Shown piece after piece: positions 10,455-19,204 of a DNA stretch of 64,000 bases (position 1 is the stretch's first letter; every line of letters begins with the position of its first letter). Both the position numbers and the translations under genes were made by a program. Origin of the DNA: Massilia sp. Root418 (lineage in GTDB: Bacteria > Pseudomonadota > Gammaproteobacteria > Burkholderiales > Burkholderiaceae_D); assembly GCF_001425265.1 (NCBI RefSeq), contig NZ_LMEC01000023.1:1-64000 (forward strand). Direction: 5' to 3'. Under the pieces are notes generated by a model. The model was not told where the DNA came from. It saw nothing but the letters and a program-made list of their open reading frames with translations, and searched no databases.

Positions 10455-11471
10455 ATGCAACTGAGGCTGGACGCGCTGGACGGGCATTTGAGCAAGCCGC
10501 TGGCGCAGCTGTACGTCATCACCAGCGACGAGCACTTGCTGGCGCTGGAAGCGGCGGACAAGATCCGCCGCAGCGCGCGCGCGCAAGGCTACTCCGAGCG
10601 CGACGTGCTGACCGTGGAGCGCAGCTTCAAGTGGGGCGAGCTGCTGGCGGCGAACCAGGCCTTGTCCCTGTTCGGCGACAAGAAGCTGATCGAGCTGCGC
10701 ATCCCGACCGGCAAGCCGGGCAAGGACGGCGGCGCGGCGCTGCAGAACTACGTGAAGGATCTGAGTCCGGACAACCTGACGCTGATCACCCTGCCCAAGC
10801 TGGACTGGCAGACGCAGAAGGCGGCCTGGGTGGCTGCCCTGCAGCAGGCGGCGGTGTACATCGACATCCCGAATGTCGAGCGCGCGCAGCTGCCCGGCTG
10901 GATCGGCAACCGCCTGGCCGCGCAAGGCCAGAGCGCGGACCGCCAGAGCATCGACTTCATCGCCGACCGCGTGGAGGGCAACCTGCTGGCGGCGCACCAG
11001 GAGATACAGAAACTGGGCCTGCTGCATGAAGCGGGCAAACTGACTTACGAACAGGTGCATGACGCGGTGCTGAACGTGGCGCGCTATGACGTGTTCAAAC
11101 TGAGTGAAGCGATGCTGTCCGGCGATCCCGCGCGACTGGTGCGGATGCTCGAAGGCCTAAAGGGCGAAGGCGAGGCGCTGCCGCTGGTGCTGTGGGCGGT
11201 GTCGGAGGAAATCCGCACGCTGCTCAAGCTCAAGGCCGGCACGGCGCAGGGACGGCCGCTTGGGGCGCTACTCAAGGAGTACCGCATCTGGGGCCCGAAA
11301 GAGCGCATGATGGAACCGGCGCTGCGGCGCGTGACGCTGCCGCTGCTGGAGGCTGCGCTGCAGGAAGCGGCGCAAATCGATAAGATGATCAAGGGCCTGC
11401 GCGCCAGGGCTTTCGCCGGCGATGCATGGGATGCAATGCTGCAGCTGGCGCTGAAGGTGGCGCGCGGCTGA
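10455..11471 (+). CDS. holA: DNA polymerase III subunit delta
   Basis: 338 aa, the normal length. HolA is the clamp-loader subunit that opens the beta clamp. It begins MQLRLDALDGHLSKPLAQLY, with the typical YVITSDEHLLALEAAD P-loop-like remnant and the middle region EGNLLAAHQEIQKL that is diagnostic of delta subunits. It is co-transcribed with leuS and lptE (19-bp gap after lptE). Confidence 0.96.
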   Translation: MQLRLDALDGHLSKPLAQLYVITSDEHLLALEAADKIRRSARAQGYSERDVLTVERSFKWGELLAANQALSLFGDKKLIELRIPTGKPGKDGGAALQNYVKDLSPDNLTLITLPKLDWQTQKAAWVAALQQAAVYIDIPNVERAQLPGWIGNRLAAQGQSADRQSIDFIADRVEGNLLAAHQEIQKLGLLHEAGKLTYEQVHDAVLNVARYDVFKLSEAMLSGDPARLVRMLEGLKGEGEALPLVLWAVSEEIRTLLKLKAGTAQGRPLGALLKEYRIWGPKERMMEPALRRVTLPLLEAALQEAAQIDKMIKGLRARAFAGDAWDAMLQLALKVARG

Positions 11472-11487
11472 TTTGGCGGCGGATATT

Positions 11488-11521
11488 GGCGGGTTACGCG
11501 CTGCGCGCTAACCCGCCCTAC
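11488..11521 (+). repeat. REP palindrome, copy a (left member of a spread pair)
   Basis: A GC-rich palindrome, GGCGGGTTACGCGCTGCGCG then CTAACCCGCCCTAC. Near-identical palindromes occur at 15451, 15503, 23152, 23203, 37262 and, inverted, at 11776. It lies 16 bp after the holA stop. Confidence 0.85.
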
Positions 11522-11775
11522 GGTGCCCCAAACGGCGTTACGGGCATCACGTAAATTACGGTGCCGCAAATGGTACGGGCATCACGTAAATTGCGGTGCC
11601 GCAAATGGCTTTACGGGCATCACGTAAATTACGGTGCCGCAAATGGCGTTACGGACATGACGTAAATTACGGTGCCGCAAATGGTGTTACGGGCATCACG
11701 TAAATTACGGTGCCGCGAACGGCTTTACGGGCATCACGTAAATTACGGCGTCGCAAATGGCTTCACGGGCTTTAT
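11520..11775 (+). repeat. 38-bp tandem repeat array (six units plus a partial)
   Basis: Unit starts, marked by ACGGTGCC or a variant, fall at 11520, 11558, 11593, 11631, 11669, 11707 and 11745. All full units are 38 bp except the second (35 bp, three bases missing). Consensus parts are ACGGTGCCGCAAATGG and GTTACGGGCATCACGTAAATT. The CGTAAATTACG at each junction is an 11-base near-palindrome. No plausible coding frame is preserved, as a 38-bp unit shifts frame each repeat. The array fills the holA-proA gap and is bracketed by inverted REP palindromes. Confidence 0.9.
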
Positions 11776-11811
11776 GTAGGGCGGGTTAGGCGCGCAGCGC
11801 CGTAACCCGCC
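11776..11811 (-). repeat. REP palindrome, copy b (right, inverted member)
   Basis: GTAGGGCGGGTTAGGCGCGC then AGCGCCGTAACCCGCC, inverted relative to 11488-11521. It ends 19 bp before proA. Confidence 0.85.
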
Positions 11812-11830
11812 GGAACTGAACGGGACAGAA

Positions 11831-13096
11831 ATGGACATCACGCAATACATGGAACAAGTAGGCCGCCAGGCGCGCGTTGCATCGCGCGCCATGGCCCGTG
11901 CCGACAGCGCGCAGCGCAACCGCGCACTGCTGCTGATCGCCGACGCGATCGAACGCGACGCGGCCGCCCTGCGCGCCGCCAACCAGCTCGACCTGGACGC
12001 GGCCTCCGCCGCCGGCATGGCGCCGGCGCTGCTGGACCGCCTGGCCCTGTCCGACAAAGCCATCGCCACCATGGTCGAAGGCTTGCGCCAGATCGTGGCG
12101 CTGCCGGACCCCATCGGCGAAATCAGCGGCCTGAAATTCCGCCCGAGCGGCATCCAGGTCGGCCAGATGCGCGTGCCGCTGGGCGTCATCGGCATCATCT
12201 ACGAAGCCCGTCCCAACGTCACGGTGGACGCGGCCGGCCTGTGCATCAAGAGCGGCAACGCCACCATCCTGCGCGGCGGCTCGGAAGCGATCAACTGCAA
12301 CCGCGCGCTGGCCAGGCTGGTCAAGGAAGGCCTGCAGGGCGCCGGCTTGCCGGAAGACGGCGTGCAGGTGGTGGACACCACCGACCGCGCCGCCGTGGGC
12401 GCGCTGATCACCATGCCGCAATACGTGGACGTGATCGTGCCGCGCGGCGGCAAGGGCCTGATCGCGCGCCTGATGAAGGAATCCACCGTGCCGATGATCA
12501 AGCACCTGGACGGCATCTGCCACGTCTACATCGACGCCAAGGCCGACATGAGGAAGGCGCTGGACGTGGCCTTCAACGCCAAGTGCCAGCGCTACAGCCC
12601 GTGCAACACCATGGAAACCTTGCTGGTGGCGCGCGCCATCGCGCCGCAGGTGCTGCCAGAGCTGGCCAAGCTGTACGCGGCCGAGCAGGTGGAACTGCGC
12701 TGCGACCCGGAGTCGTACAAGCTCCTGGAGGGCTACCCGCACCTGGTGCACGCCACCGAGGAAGACTGGGCCACCGAATACCTGGCGCCCATCCTCGCCG
12801 TGCGCGTCGTGGACGGCATCGACCAGGCCATGGACCATATCAGCACCTGGTCGTCCAAGCACACCGAGTCCATCATCACTGAAGACTACAGCGACGCCAT
12901 GCGCTTCCTGCGCGAAGTCGATTCCGCCTCCGTGATGGTGAACGCCTCCACCCGCTTCGCGGACGGCTTCGAGTACGGCCTGGGCGCGGAAATCGGCATC
13001 TCGAACGACAAGCTGCACGCGCGCGGACCGGTCGGCCTGGAAGGCCTGACCTCGCTCAAGTACGTGGTGTTCGGCCACGGCGAAGTTCGTAAATAA
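11831..13096 (+). CDS. proA: Glutamate-5-semialdehyde dehydrogenase (gamma-glutamyl phosphate reductase)
   Basis: The second enzyme of proline synthesis reduces gamma-glutamyl phosphate with NADPH. 421 aa. Family features include [17 protein letters not shown] (around residue 120), [14 protein letters not shown], and the catalytic Cys region [17 protein letters not shown] near residue 255. The C-terminal [20 protein letters not shown] is typical. proB is not adjacent. The gene is separated from holA by the repeat array and probably begins a short run with hemJ and the isomerase gene. Confidence 0.97.
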   Translation: MDITQYMEQVGRQARVASRAMARADSAQRNRALLLIADAIERDAAALRAANQLDLDAASAAGMAPALLDRLALSDKAIATMVEGLRQIVALPDPIGEISGLKFRPSGIQVGQMRVPLGVIGIIYEARPNVTVDAAGLCIKSGNATILRGGSEAINCNRALARLVKEGLQGAGLPEDGVQVVDTTDRAAVGALITMPQYVDVIVPRGGKGLIARLMKESTVPMIKHLDGICHVYIDAKADMRKALDVAFNAKCQRYSPCNTMETLLVARAIAPQVLPELAKLYAAEQVELRCDPESYKLLEGYPHLVHATEEDWATEYLAPILAVRVVDGIDQAMDHISTWSSKHTESIITEDYSDAMRFLREVDSASVMVNASTRFADGFEYGLGAEIGISNDKLHARGPVGLEGLTSLKYVVFGHGEVRK

Positions 13097-13118
13097 GACG
13101 CAAATAATAAGGAAGCCT

Positions 13119-13550
13119 ATGCTCTGGGTAAAAGCGTTCCACATCCTGTTCGTCGTGTCCTGGTTCTCCGGGCTGTTCTACCTGCCGCGCATTTTCGTCA
13201 ACCTGGCAATGGAGAAGGAAAGCGTGAGCAAGGAACGCCTGCTGCTGATGGCGCGCAAGCTGTACCGCTTCATGATGATGCTGTCGGTGCCGGCGGTGCT
13301 GCTGGGCGCCTGGCTCCTCTGGCTGCAGTACGGCGGCGAGGGCGGCTTCAAGATGCCCGGCGGCTGGATGCACGCCAAGCTGGCGCTGGTGGTGCTGGCC
13401 ATCGGCTATTCGCACGCCTGCGGCGCCATCCTGAAGAAGTTCGAGCGCGGCGTGAACACCCGCAGCCACACCTGGTATCGCTGGTTCAACGAGGTGCCCG
13501 TGCTGCTGCTGCTGGCCATCGTCATCCTGGTCGTCGTCAAACCTTTCTGA
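13119..13550 (+). CDS. hemJ: HemJ-like protoporphyrinogen IX oxidase (CopD-family membrane protein)
   Basis: A 143-residue protein with four predicted membrane helices. The opening MLWVKAFHILFVVSWFSGLF carries the conserved His (residue 8), and a further WMHAKL His lies near residue 87; these are the haem-ligand candidates of the HemJ family, which converts protoporphyrinogen to protoporphyrin in haem synthesis. It starts 22 bp after proA with an AAGGAAG-type ribosome-binding site. The older name is CopD-family protein. Confidence 0.85.
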   Translation: MLWVKAFHILFVVSWFSGLFYLPRIFVNLAMEKESVSKERLLLMARKLYRFMMMLSVPAVLLGAWLLWLQYGGEGGFKMPGGWMHAKLALVVLAIGYSHACGAILKKFERGVNTRSHTWYRWFNEVPVLLLLAIVILVVVKPF

Positions 13551-13561
13551 GGAAGCCACGC

Positions 13562-14164
13562 ATGAGTAAAACCTGCCAATACTACTTTGCCCCGCACTCG
13601 CCGTGGAGCTACCTGGGCCACGAGCGCTTTGTGGCGCTGGCCAGGGCGCACGGCGCGCAGATCGATATCCGCCCCTTCGACCTGGGCAAGGTGTTTGGCG
13701 TGTCCGGCGGCCTGCCGCTGGCCAAGCGCGCGCCGCAGCGCCAGGCTTACCGCCTGGTGGAACTGGCGCGCTGGTCGAAATTTCTAGGCGTGCCGATGAA
13801 TGTGCAGCCGAAATTCTTCCCGGTGTCGCCGGACGCGGCGGCCAAACTGATCATCGCCGCGCGCCTGACGCACGGCGTGGACACGGCGCTGCAGCTGTCC
13901 GGCGCCATCATGCGCGGCCTGTGGGCCGAAGAGCGCAACATCGGCGACGAAGAGACGCTGGTGCAGATCGCGAACAGCTGCGGCCTCGATGGCCGCGCGC
14001 TGGCCAAATCGTCGGAGACGGCCAGCGTACAGGCCGAGTACGACAAGAATACCGAGGACGCCACCGCCGCCAGTATCTTCGGCTCGCCGTGGTACATCCT
14101 CGATGGCGAAAGTTTCTGGGGCCAGGACAGGCTCGATTTCCTCGAACGCGCCCTGGCCTCCTGA
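13562..14164 (+). CDS. 2-hydroxychromene-2-carboxylate isomerase family protein (DsbA/kappa-GST-like)
   Basis: 200 aa with a thioredoxin-like fold pattern. It opens with YYFAPHSPWSYLGHERF, where Ser takes the place of the thiol, as in NahD-type isomerases and kappa glutathione transferases. The end FGSPWYILDGESFWGQDRLD is the diagnostic C-terminal motif. These enzymes use glutathione to isomerise aromatic intermediates. The natural substrate here is unknown, since no aromatic degradation genes are nearby. It follows hemJ by 11 bp. Confidence 0.87.
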   Translation: MSKTCQYYFAPHSPWSYLGHERFVALARAHGAQIDIRPFDLGKVFGVSGGLPLAKRAPQRQAYRLVELARWSKFLGVPMNVQPKFFPVSPDAAAKLIIAARLTHGVDTALQLSGAIMRGLWAEERNIGDEETLVQIANSCGLDGRALAKSSETASVQAEYDKNTEDATAASIFGSPWYILDGESFWGQDRLDFLERALAS

Positions 14165-14171
14165 AGTACAC

Positions 14172-14199
14172 CGTTCCGCGCAGGCGGAACGTTTTTTTT
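14172..14199 (+). terminator. Rho-independent terminator after the proA-hemJ-isomerase run
   Basis: Perfect 8-bp stem CGTTCCGC / GCGGAACG (14172-14179 and 14184-14191) with GCAG loop, followed by eight Ts. It lies seven bases after the isomerase stop and upstream of the methyltransferase gene. Confidence 0.9.
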
Positions 14200-14220
14200 A
14201 AACGGATAAAAGGTACCCCT

Positions 14221-15423
14221 ATGGCTTCCTATTTTTGCCCATGCCCGCGCGGCATGGAAGCGGCACTGGCCGAAGAACTGACTGAAATCACGCAGCTGCC
14301 CGGCAGCACCCTGAAGGTGCACAACCAGGTGCCCGGCGGCGTGCACTGCTCCGGCGCGCTGGAAGACGCCTACCGCGTCAACCTGCATTCGCGCATCGCC
14401 TCGCGCGTGCTGATGCGCATGGCCGCCGGCGGCTACAAGAACGAGAACGACATCTACGACCTGACCCTGGCGCAGCCGTGGGAAGAGTGGTTCGGCGTGG
14501 ACCATACCATCCGCGTCGACGTGACGGCCGTGAAGTCGCCCCTGAAAAGCCTGGAATTCACCACGCTCAAGATCAAGGATGCGATCTGCGACCGCTTCCG
14601 CGACATGTACGGTTCGCGCCCGTCAGTCAACACGCGCGAGCCGGACATGCGCATTGTCGGCTTCCTGGACGCGCACCAGTACATCGTCTACCTGGACACC
14701 TCGGGCGAGGCGCTGTTCAAGCGCGGCTGGCGCGATGAAACGGGCGACGCGCCGCTGCGCGAAAACCTGGCCGCCGGCCTGCTGCGCGTCTCCGGCTGGA
14801 AGCCGGGCACGCCGCTGTTCGATCCGATGTGCGGCTCCGGCACCATCCTGTGCGAAGCGGCGCAGATGGTGCAGGGCATTCCGCCCGGCGCGCGCCGCCG
14901 TTTCGCGTTCGAGAAATTCCACGACTTCAAGCCGTCCGCCTGGGCCGACATGAAGAACGCCATCAAGCCGAATCCACTGCCGTCCGAACCGACCATCTTC
15001 GGTTCCGATATTTCGGGCGACATGGTGGCCATGACGCGTCACAACCTGAAGTGCGCCGGCATCATGTTCGATATTCCGCTCAAGCAGATCGAAGCGCAGC
15101 AGGTGCAGGCGCCGACCGAGCAGCCGGGCATCCTGCTGACCAACCCGCCGTACGGCGAGCGTATCGGCGTGCGCGGCGACAGCACCCTGCCGGAAGACGA
15201 ACTGGCGTCCTCGTTCTATTCCGCCTTCGGCACCACGCTCAAGCAGCGCTTCGCCGGCTGGACCGCCTTCCTGTTTACGGCGGACCTGGGCCTGCCCAAG
15301 CTGCTGCGCCTGAAGGAAGCGCGCAAGACGCCGTTCTTCAACGGTGCGCTGGAATGCCGGCTGTTCCGCTTCGATATGGTGGCCGGCTACAACCGCCGCG
15401 AAGAAGCCAAGCCGAGATCTTGA
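14221..15423 (+). CDS. THUMP-domain class I RNA methyltransferase (RlmL N-terminal-domain-like)
   Basis: 400 aa from the ATG at 14221; the longer upstream frame crosses a terminator and another gene. N-terminal MASYFCPCPRGMEAALAEEL and the THUMP region (residues about 50-160), then a Rossmann methyltransferase with DPMCGSGTILCEAA (SAM site, near residue 202) and the catalytic NPPYGERIG (near residue 315). It resembles the guanine-N2 methyltransferase half of RlmL (23S rRNA G2445) without the second RlmK half, common in betaproteobacteria. It has its own leader after the terminator. Confidence 0.9.
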   Translation: MASYFCPCPRGMEAALAEELTEITQLPGSTLKVHNQVPGGVHCSGALEDAYRVNLHSRIASRVLMRMAAGGYKNENDIYDLTLAQPWEEWFGVDHTIRVDVTAVKSPLKSLEFTTLKIKDAICDRFRDMYGSRPSVNTREPDMRIVGFLDAHQYIVYLDTSGEALFKRGWRDETGDAPLRENLAAGLLRVSGWKPGTPLFDPMCGSGTILCEAAQMVQGIPPGARRRFAFEKFHDFKPSAWADMKNAIKPNPLPSEPTIFGSDISGDMVAMTRHNLKCAGIMFDIPLKQIEAQQVQAPTEQPGILLTNPPYGERIGVRGDSTLPEDELASSFYSAFGTTLKQRFAGWTAFLFTADLGLPKLLRLKEARKTPFFNGALECRLFRFDMVAGYNRREEAKPRS

Positions 15424-15450
15424 TATACGGTGCGGCCGCCGCCCCGCCAC

Positions 15451-15534
15451 GGCGGGTTACGGCGTGCCGCCTAACCCGCCCTACAACGGGGCAGCGATTC
15501 AAGTAGGGCGGGTTAGGCGCAGCCGTAACCCGCC
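15451..15534. repeat. Inverted pair of REP palindromes (REPIN)
   Basis: Two palindromes face each other: GGCGGGTTACGGCGTGCCGC... at 15451-15484 and GTAGGGCGGGTTAGGCGCAG... at 15503-15534, 18 bp apart. They fill the gap between the methyltransferase and the exporter gene, so the exporter's 5' leader lies within them. Confidence 0.85.
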
Positions 15535-15559
15535 GATGCACCGCCAGCGAGACCGCCCA

Positions 15560-16843
15560 ATGTTCCCCACCCCGCCCGCCAACCTCCCTCCCGACCCCGT
15601 CGCCGAGATCCCGCCGCCCGAACCCAGCCACGCCAGGCCGCTGAGCGCCTTCGCGCTGGCCATCGTGCTGGCCTCCCTGTCGATGCTGGGCCCGTTCTCC
15701 ATCGACGCCTATCTGCCGGCCTTCCCCAACATCCAGTCCTCGCTGCACGCCACCCCGCTGGAAGTACAGCAAAGCCTGACCGCCTACATGCTGGCCTTCG
15801 CCGGCATGGTGCTGTGGCACGGCGCGCTGGCGGACGCCTTCGGGCGCCGCAACGTGGTGCTGGTGTCGCTGGTGCTGTTCGCCATCGGCACCATGGGCTG
15901 CGCCGCCTCGCACTCGGTGCACTACCTGTGGTTCTTCCGCGTGCTGCAGGGCGTGTCGGCCGGCGCGGGCGTGGTGGTGGGGCGCGCCATCATCCGCGAC
16001 CTGTACGACGACGCGCCGGCCGCGCGCCTGCTGTCCATGGTCACCATGATCTTCTCGATCGCGCCGGCCATCGCGCCGGTACTGGGCGGCGTCATCGTCA
16101 AATACCTGGACTGGCGCGCCATCTTCCTGTTCCTGTTCGTCTACACCATCGGCCTGTTCGTGGTGTGTTACCGCCGCTTGCCGGAAACGCTGCCGCCCGC
16201 AAAGCGCCAGCCCTTCAATCCGCGCTACCTGGTGCGCAACTACCGCACCATCCTGACCTCGCCGCTGTTCCACATGAAGTCCGGCGTGGTGGCCTTCAAT
16301 TTCGCCGGCCTGTTCGTCTATATCACGGCCGCGCCGGTGATGCTGCCGCGCCACCTCGGCCTCGGACCGGACCAGTTCGCGTGGCTGTTCATCCCGGCCG
16401 TGAGCGGCATCTTCCTCGGCGCGCTGGCGGCCAACCGCATTGCCGGCAAGATGAGCTTCGCGCGCCAGATCGGCATCGGCTTCTGTTTCCTGATCACGGC
16501 CGCCTGCGTCAACGTCATCTACCATTGGTTCCAGCCGCCGTCGCTGCCGTGGAGCGTGGCGCCGCTGTTCTTCTACACCTTCGGCATGTCGGTGGTGGCG
16601 CCGGCCGCCACCTTGCTGGGGCTGGACCTGTTCCCGCACATCCGCGGCACGGTCGCTTCCTGCCAGTCCTTCGCCACGACGCTGCTGGGCGCGGTGGTGG
16701 CCGGCGCCATCGTGCCGGTGCTGTCGGACTCGGTGTTGTGGCTGGCCTACGGCCAGCTGGCCTTTACCGTGACGGCACTTGCTTTGTGGTTGACGGCGCG
16801 CTATTACCGGAGCATGCTACTAGCCCATCAGCGCGGCGGCTAG
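15560..16843 (+). CDS. Bcr/CflA-family multidrug efflux MFS transporter
   Basis: About 427 aa with twelve predicted membrane helices. The first helix ends SIDAYLPAFPNI, the family hallmark (D in TM1). The loop 2-3 motif GALADAFGRRNVV and the long FFRVLQGVSAGAGVVVGRAIIRDLY of helix 4 (antiporter motif) are present. It would export drugs or metabolites by proton antiport. The start at 15560 was chosen because the in-frame ATG at 15536 directly abuts the REP palindrome; neither has a strong ribosome-binding site. Confidence 0.9.
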   Translation: MFPTPPANLPPDPVAEIPPPEPSHARPLSAFALAIVLASLSMLGPFSIDAYLPAFPNIQSSLHATPLEVQQSLTAYMLAFAGMVLWHGALADAFGRRNVVLVSLVLFAIGTMGCAASHSVHYLWFFRVLQGVSAGAGVVVGRAIIRDLYDDAPAARLLSMVTMIFSIAPAIAPVLGGVIVKYLDWRAIFLFLFVYTIGLFVVCYRRLPETLPPAKRQPFNPRYLVRNYRTILTSPLFHMKSGVVAFNFAGLFVYITAAPVMLPRHLGLGPDQFAWLFIPAVSGIFLGALAANRIAGKMSFARQIGIGFCFLITAACVNVIYHWFQPPSLPWSVAPLFFYTFGMSVVAPAATLLGLDLFPHIRGTVASCQSFATTLLGAVVAGAIVPVLSDSVLWLAYGQLAFTVTALALWLTARYYRSMLLAHQRGG

Positions 16844-16895
16844 TTATCGGCAGGGAAGTGTGATAAGTTTAGGAGGAAATTTATCTTGCCGATAA
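16844..16895. other. Nested inverted repeat after the exporter gene
   Basis: Outer arms TTATCGGCA (16844-16852) and TGCCGATAA (16887-16895) are perfect. Inner arms GATAAGTTT (16862-16870) and AAATTTATC (16877-16885) have one mismatch. The loop is AGGAGG. There is no T-tract, so it is not a standard terminator. It lies in the 189-bp gap before the HDOD gene. Confidence 0.6.
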
Positions 16896-17032
16896 GTTAT
16901 CTAAGTTGTTTATGCTACTATCGCTTTCTGAGTGCCTGATTTTTCTACAGTTTCTACAGTTGGTTAAATATTAATGCAGTGGCGCCTTGCCGTTGAGCGC
17001 CCTTATTCCCTCGATGAAGTTCCTTGGCGGCA

Positions 17033-19204
17033 ATGCGTGATACGATGCATCAATCAGACCATGATATTCGCAATCGCTTGCTGATTGCCCGTCTGCCGGC
17101 CATGCCGCAGATACTCATCAAGTTGATCGAGCACTTGCAGGCCGACGACGCCGGCATGCCGGAGCTGGCCGCGCTGATCGCCAAGGACGCCGGCATGACC
17201 AGCAAGATCCTGTCGGTCGCCAACAGCTCCGCCTACCACCGCAACAACCGCGCGGTCGGCCTGGAACAGTCGCTGGTGTCGCTCGGCACGGACATGATCA
17301 AGACGCTGGTCATCAGCGAGTCCGTGTTCCAGACCTTTAACAGCTTCCCCCATTCCGGCAGCACCGACCTGCGCAGCTTCTGGAAAGGCTCGCTGACCAC
17401 CGCCGTCATCGCGCGCGACATCGCCAAGCAGCTCGACTACCCGCACGTGGAGGAGGCCTACCTGGCCGGCCTGCTGCACAACGTGGGCCGCCTGGCCTTG
17501 CTGGCCACCGCGCCCAAGGAATACGCGTTCAACTTCACCGCGCGCGACGACGAGGACCTGTGCGCGGTGGAGCAGCGCACCCTGCAGATCACGCACTCCG
17601 AAGCGGGCGCCTGGCTGATCGAGCGCTGGAACCTGGACTCCTTCCTGGCCGATTCCGTGCTGTACCACCACGAGCCGGTGGCGCGCCTGGAAGCGGCGCA
17701 CCCCCTGATCCGCATCGTGCGCCTGGCGCACCTGCTGTGCTCCCACGAGGACGAGGACGACGCCATCGAAGCGGCCGCCGGCCTGTGCGCCATCGACAGC
17801 GACGCGCTGCACGTGATCTGCCACGCGGCCGCGCGCCAGGTGGAGAAATCGGCCGCCTACCTCGGCATCGAGCTGGCCGGCGCGGACGACATCGTGGCCC
17901 CGGCCGCCTACGCGCCGCCGCCGCCGGTGGACCCGGTGCAGCAGCGCCTGTCCGAGGAAGTGCGCAACATGGTGCTGGTATCGGAAATGGGCCAGACCTT
18001 CGCGCGCCAGACCGGCGAGACCGGCATGCTGGAAGCGATGACGCGCTCGGCGCGCATCCTGTTCGACTTCGACAACACCGTGATCCTGCTGGAGAACCCC
18101 ACCGGCCACGCCCTGGTGGGCATGGCGGCCGGCGAGCAGCAACAGCGCCTGGCCGAATTCTCCATCCCGCTGGCCAAGGGCGGCACCGTGGCGGACGCCG
18201 CGCGCGAACGCCGCGTGGCCTACCTGAGCAAGGCCGGACAGGGCGCGGCGCCGGTCGGCATCTCGGAAGAGCAGCTGTTCCGCATGCTCGGCACCGAGAG
18301 CATGGTGTGCGTGCCCATGGTGGCCGGGCAGCGCTGCCTGGGCGTGCTGGTGGGCGGCGCGGCCGCCTGGCAGCTGCCCTCGTATCACAAGCGCGAGCGC
18401 TTCCTGCAGGCCTTCGGCAACCAGGCCGCCGCCGCGCTGGAAACCCAGCTCTCCGAACGCGGCCACGCGCGGCGCCAGATCGCCCACGTGGCCGAGGAAT
18501 ACCGCGAGGCCTCGCGGCGCGTGGTGCACGAGGTGAACAACCCGCTGTCCATCATCAAGAACTACCTGTCGGTGCTGGACTCCAAGCTGGCGCGGCGCGA
18601 GCCGGTGGTGGGCGAGATGTCCATCCTGAACGAAGAGATCGACCGCGTCGGCTCCCTGATCAACGGCCTGGCCGACCTGCAGCCGTCCGACGGCAACCGC
18701 GTCACCGACGTCGCGCGCGTGGTGGACGACGTGCTGCGCCTGTTCCGCGCCACCGACTTCGTGCCGGCCTCGGTGCAGATCCTGGTGCGCATGCAGGACG
18801 AGCCGGCCGAGATCGAGGGCGACGCCGACATCCTCAAGCAGATCCTGGTCAACCTGGTCAAGAACGCGGTCGAGGCGCTGCCGGACGGCGGCAAGATCGA
18901 GATCGCCAACCGCGGCCATGTGAACCGCGAGCGCCAGCTGTACCTGGAGCTGGTGATCGGCGACAATGGCCCCGGCCTGTCGGCCGAGGTGCTGGCCAAC
19001 CTGTTTACGCCGGTGCGCAGCAACAAGGAAGGCAAGCACCACGGACTGGGCTTGTCCATCGTCCACAGCCTGGTGAAGAAGCTGGACGGCATGATCACCT
19101 GCCGCAGCGGCAAAGCCGGCACCACTTTTGAAATTTTGCTGCCCGTACGGGCCGGCACCACCCTCACCGCCGGCGCGCAAACGCGGGCGATGGATTCTGT
19201 ATGA
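17033..19204 (+). CDS. HDOD-GAF sensor histidine kinase
   Basis: About 724 aa and cytoplasmic, with no membrane helix. Residues about 15-210 form an HDOD domain (LPAMPQILIKLIEHL, LIAKDAGMTSKILSVANS). Residues about 310-460 are GAF-like. The C-terminal third is a kinase with an intact H-box VVHEVNNPLSIIKNYL, N-box NLVKNAVEALPDGG, G1 GDNGPGLS and G2 GLGLSIVHSL. HDOD plus kinase in one chain links an HD-related signalling domain to phosphotransfer. The stop overlaps the next gene's start (ATGA at 19201), and that gene encodes a receiver-domain protein, its likely partner. The start could also be the ATG at 17045. Confidence 0.9.
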   Translation: MRDTMHQSDHDIRNRLLIARLPAMPQILIKLIEHLQADDAGMPELAALIAKDAGMTSKILSVANSSAYHRNNRAVGLEQSLVSLGTDMIKTLVISESVFQTFNSFPHSGSTDLRSFWKGSLTTAVIARDIAKQLDYPHVEEAYLAGLLHNVGRLALLATAPKEYAFNFTARDDEDLCAVEQRTLQITHSEAGAWLIERWNLDSFLADSVLYHHEPVARLEAAHPLIRIVRLAHLLCSHEDEDDAIEAAAGLCAIDSDALHVICHAAARQVEKSAAYLGIELAGADDIVAPAAYAPPPPVDPVQQRLSEEVRNMVLVSEMGQTFARQTGETGMLEAMTRSARILFDFDNTVILLENPTGHALVGMAAGEQQQRLAEFSIPLAKGGTVADAARERRVAYLSKAGQGAAPVGISEEQLFRMLGTESMVCVPMVAGQRCLGVLVGGAAAWQLPSYHKRERFLQAFGNQAAAALETQLSERGHARRQIAHVAEEYREASRRVVHEVNNPLSIIKNYLSVLDSKLARREPVVGEMSILNEEIDRVGSLINGLADLQPSDGNRVTDVARVVDDVLRLFRATDFVPASVQILVRMQDEPAEIEGDADILKQILVNLVKNAVEALPDGGKIEIANRGHVNRERQLYLELVIGDNGPGLSAEVLANLFTPVRSNKEGKHHGLGLSIVHSLVKKLDGMITCRSGKAGTTFEILLPVRAGTTLTAGAQTRAMDSV

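Noticed and set aside
11520-11775. Tandem array considered as a CRISPR
   Set aside because: The 38-bp units abut directly with no unique spacers, and there are no cas genes.
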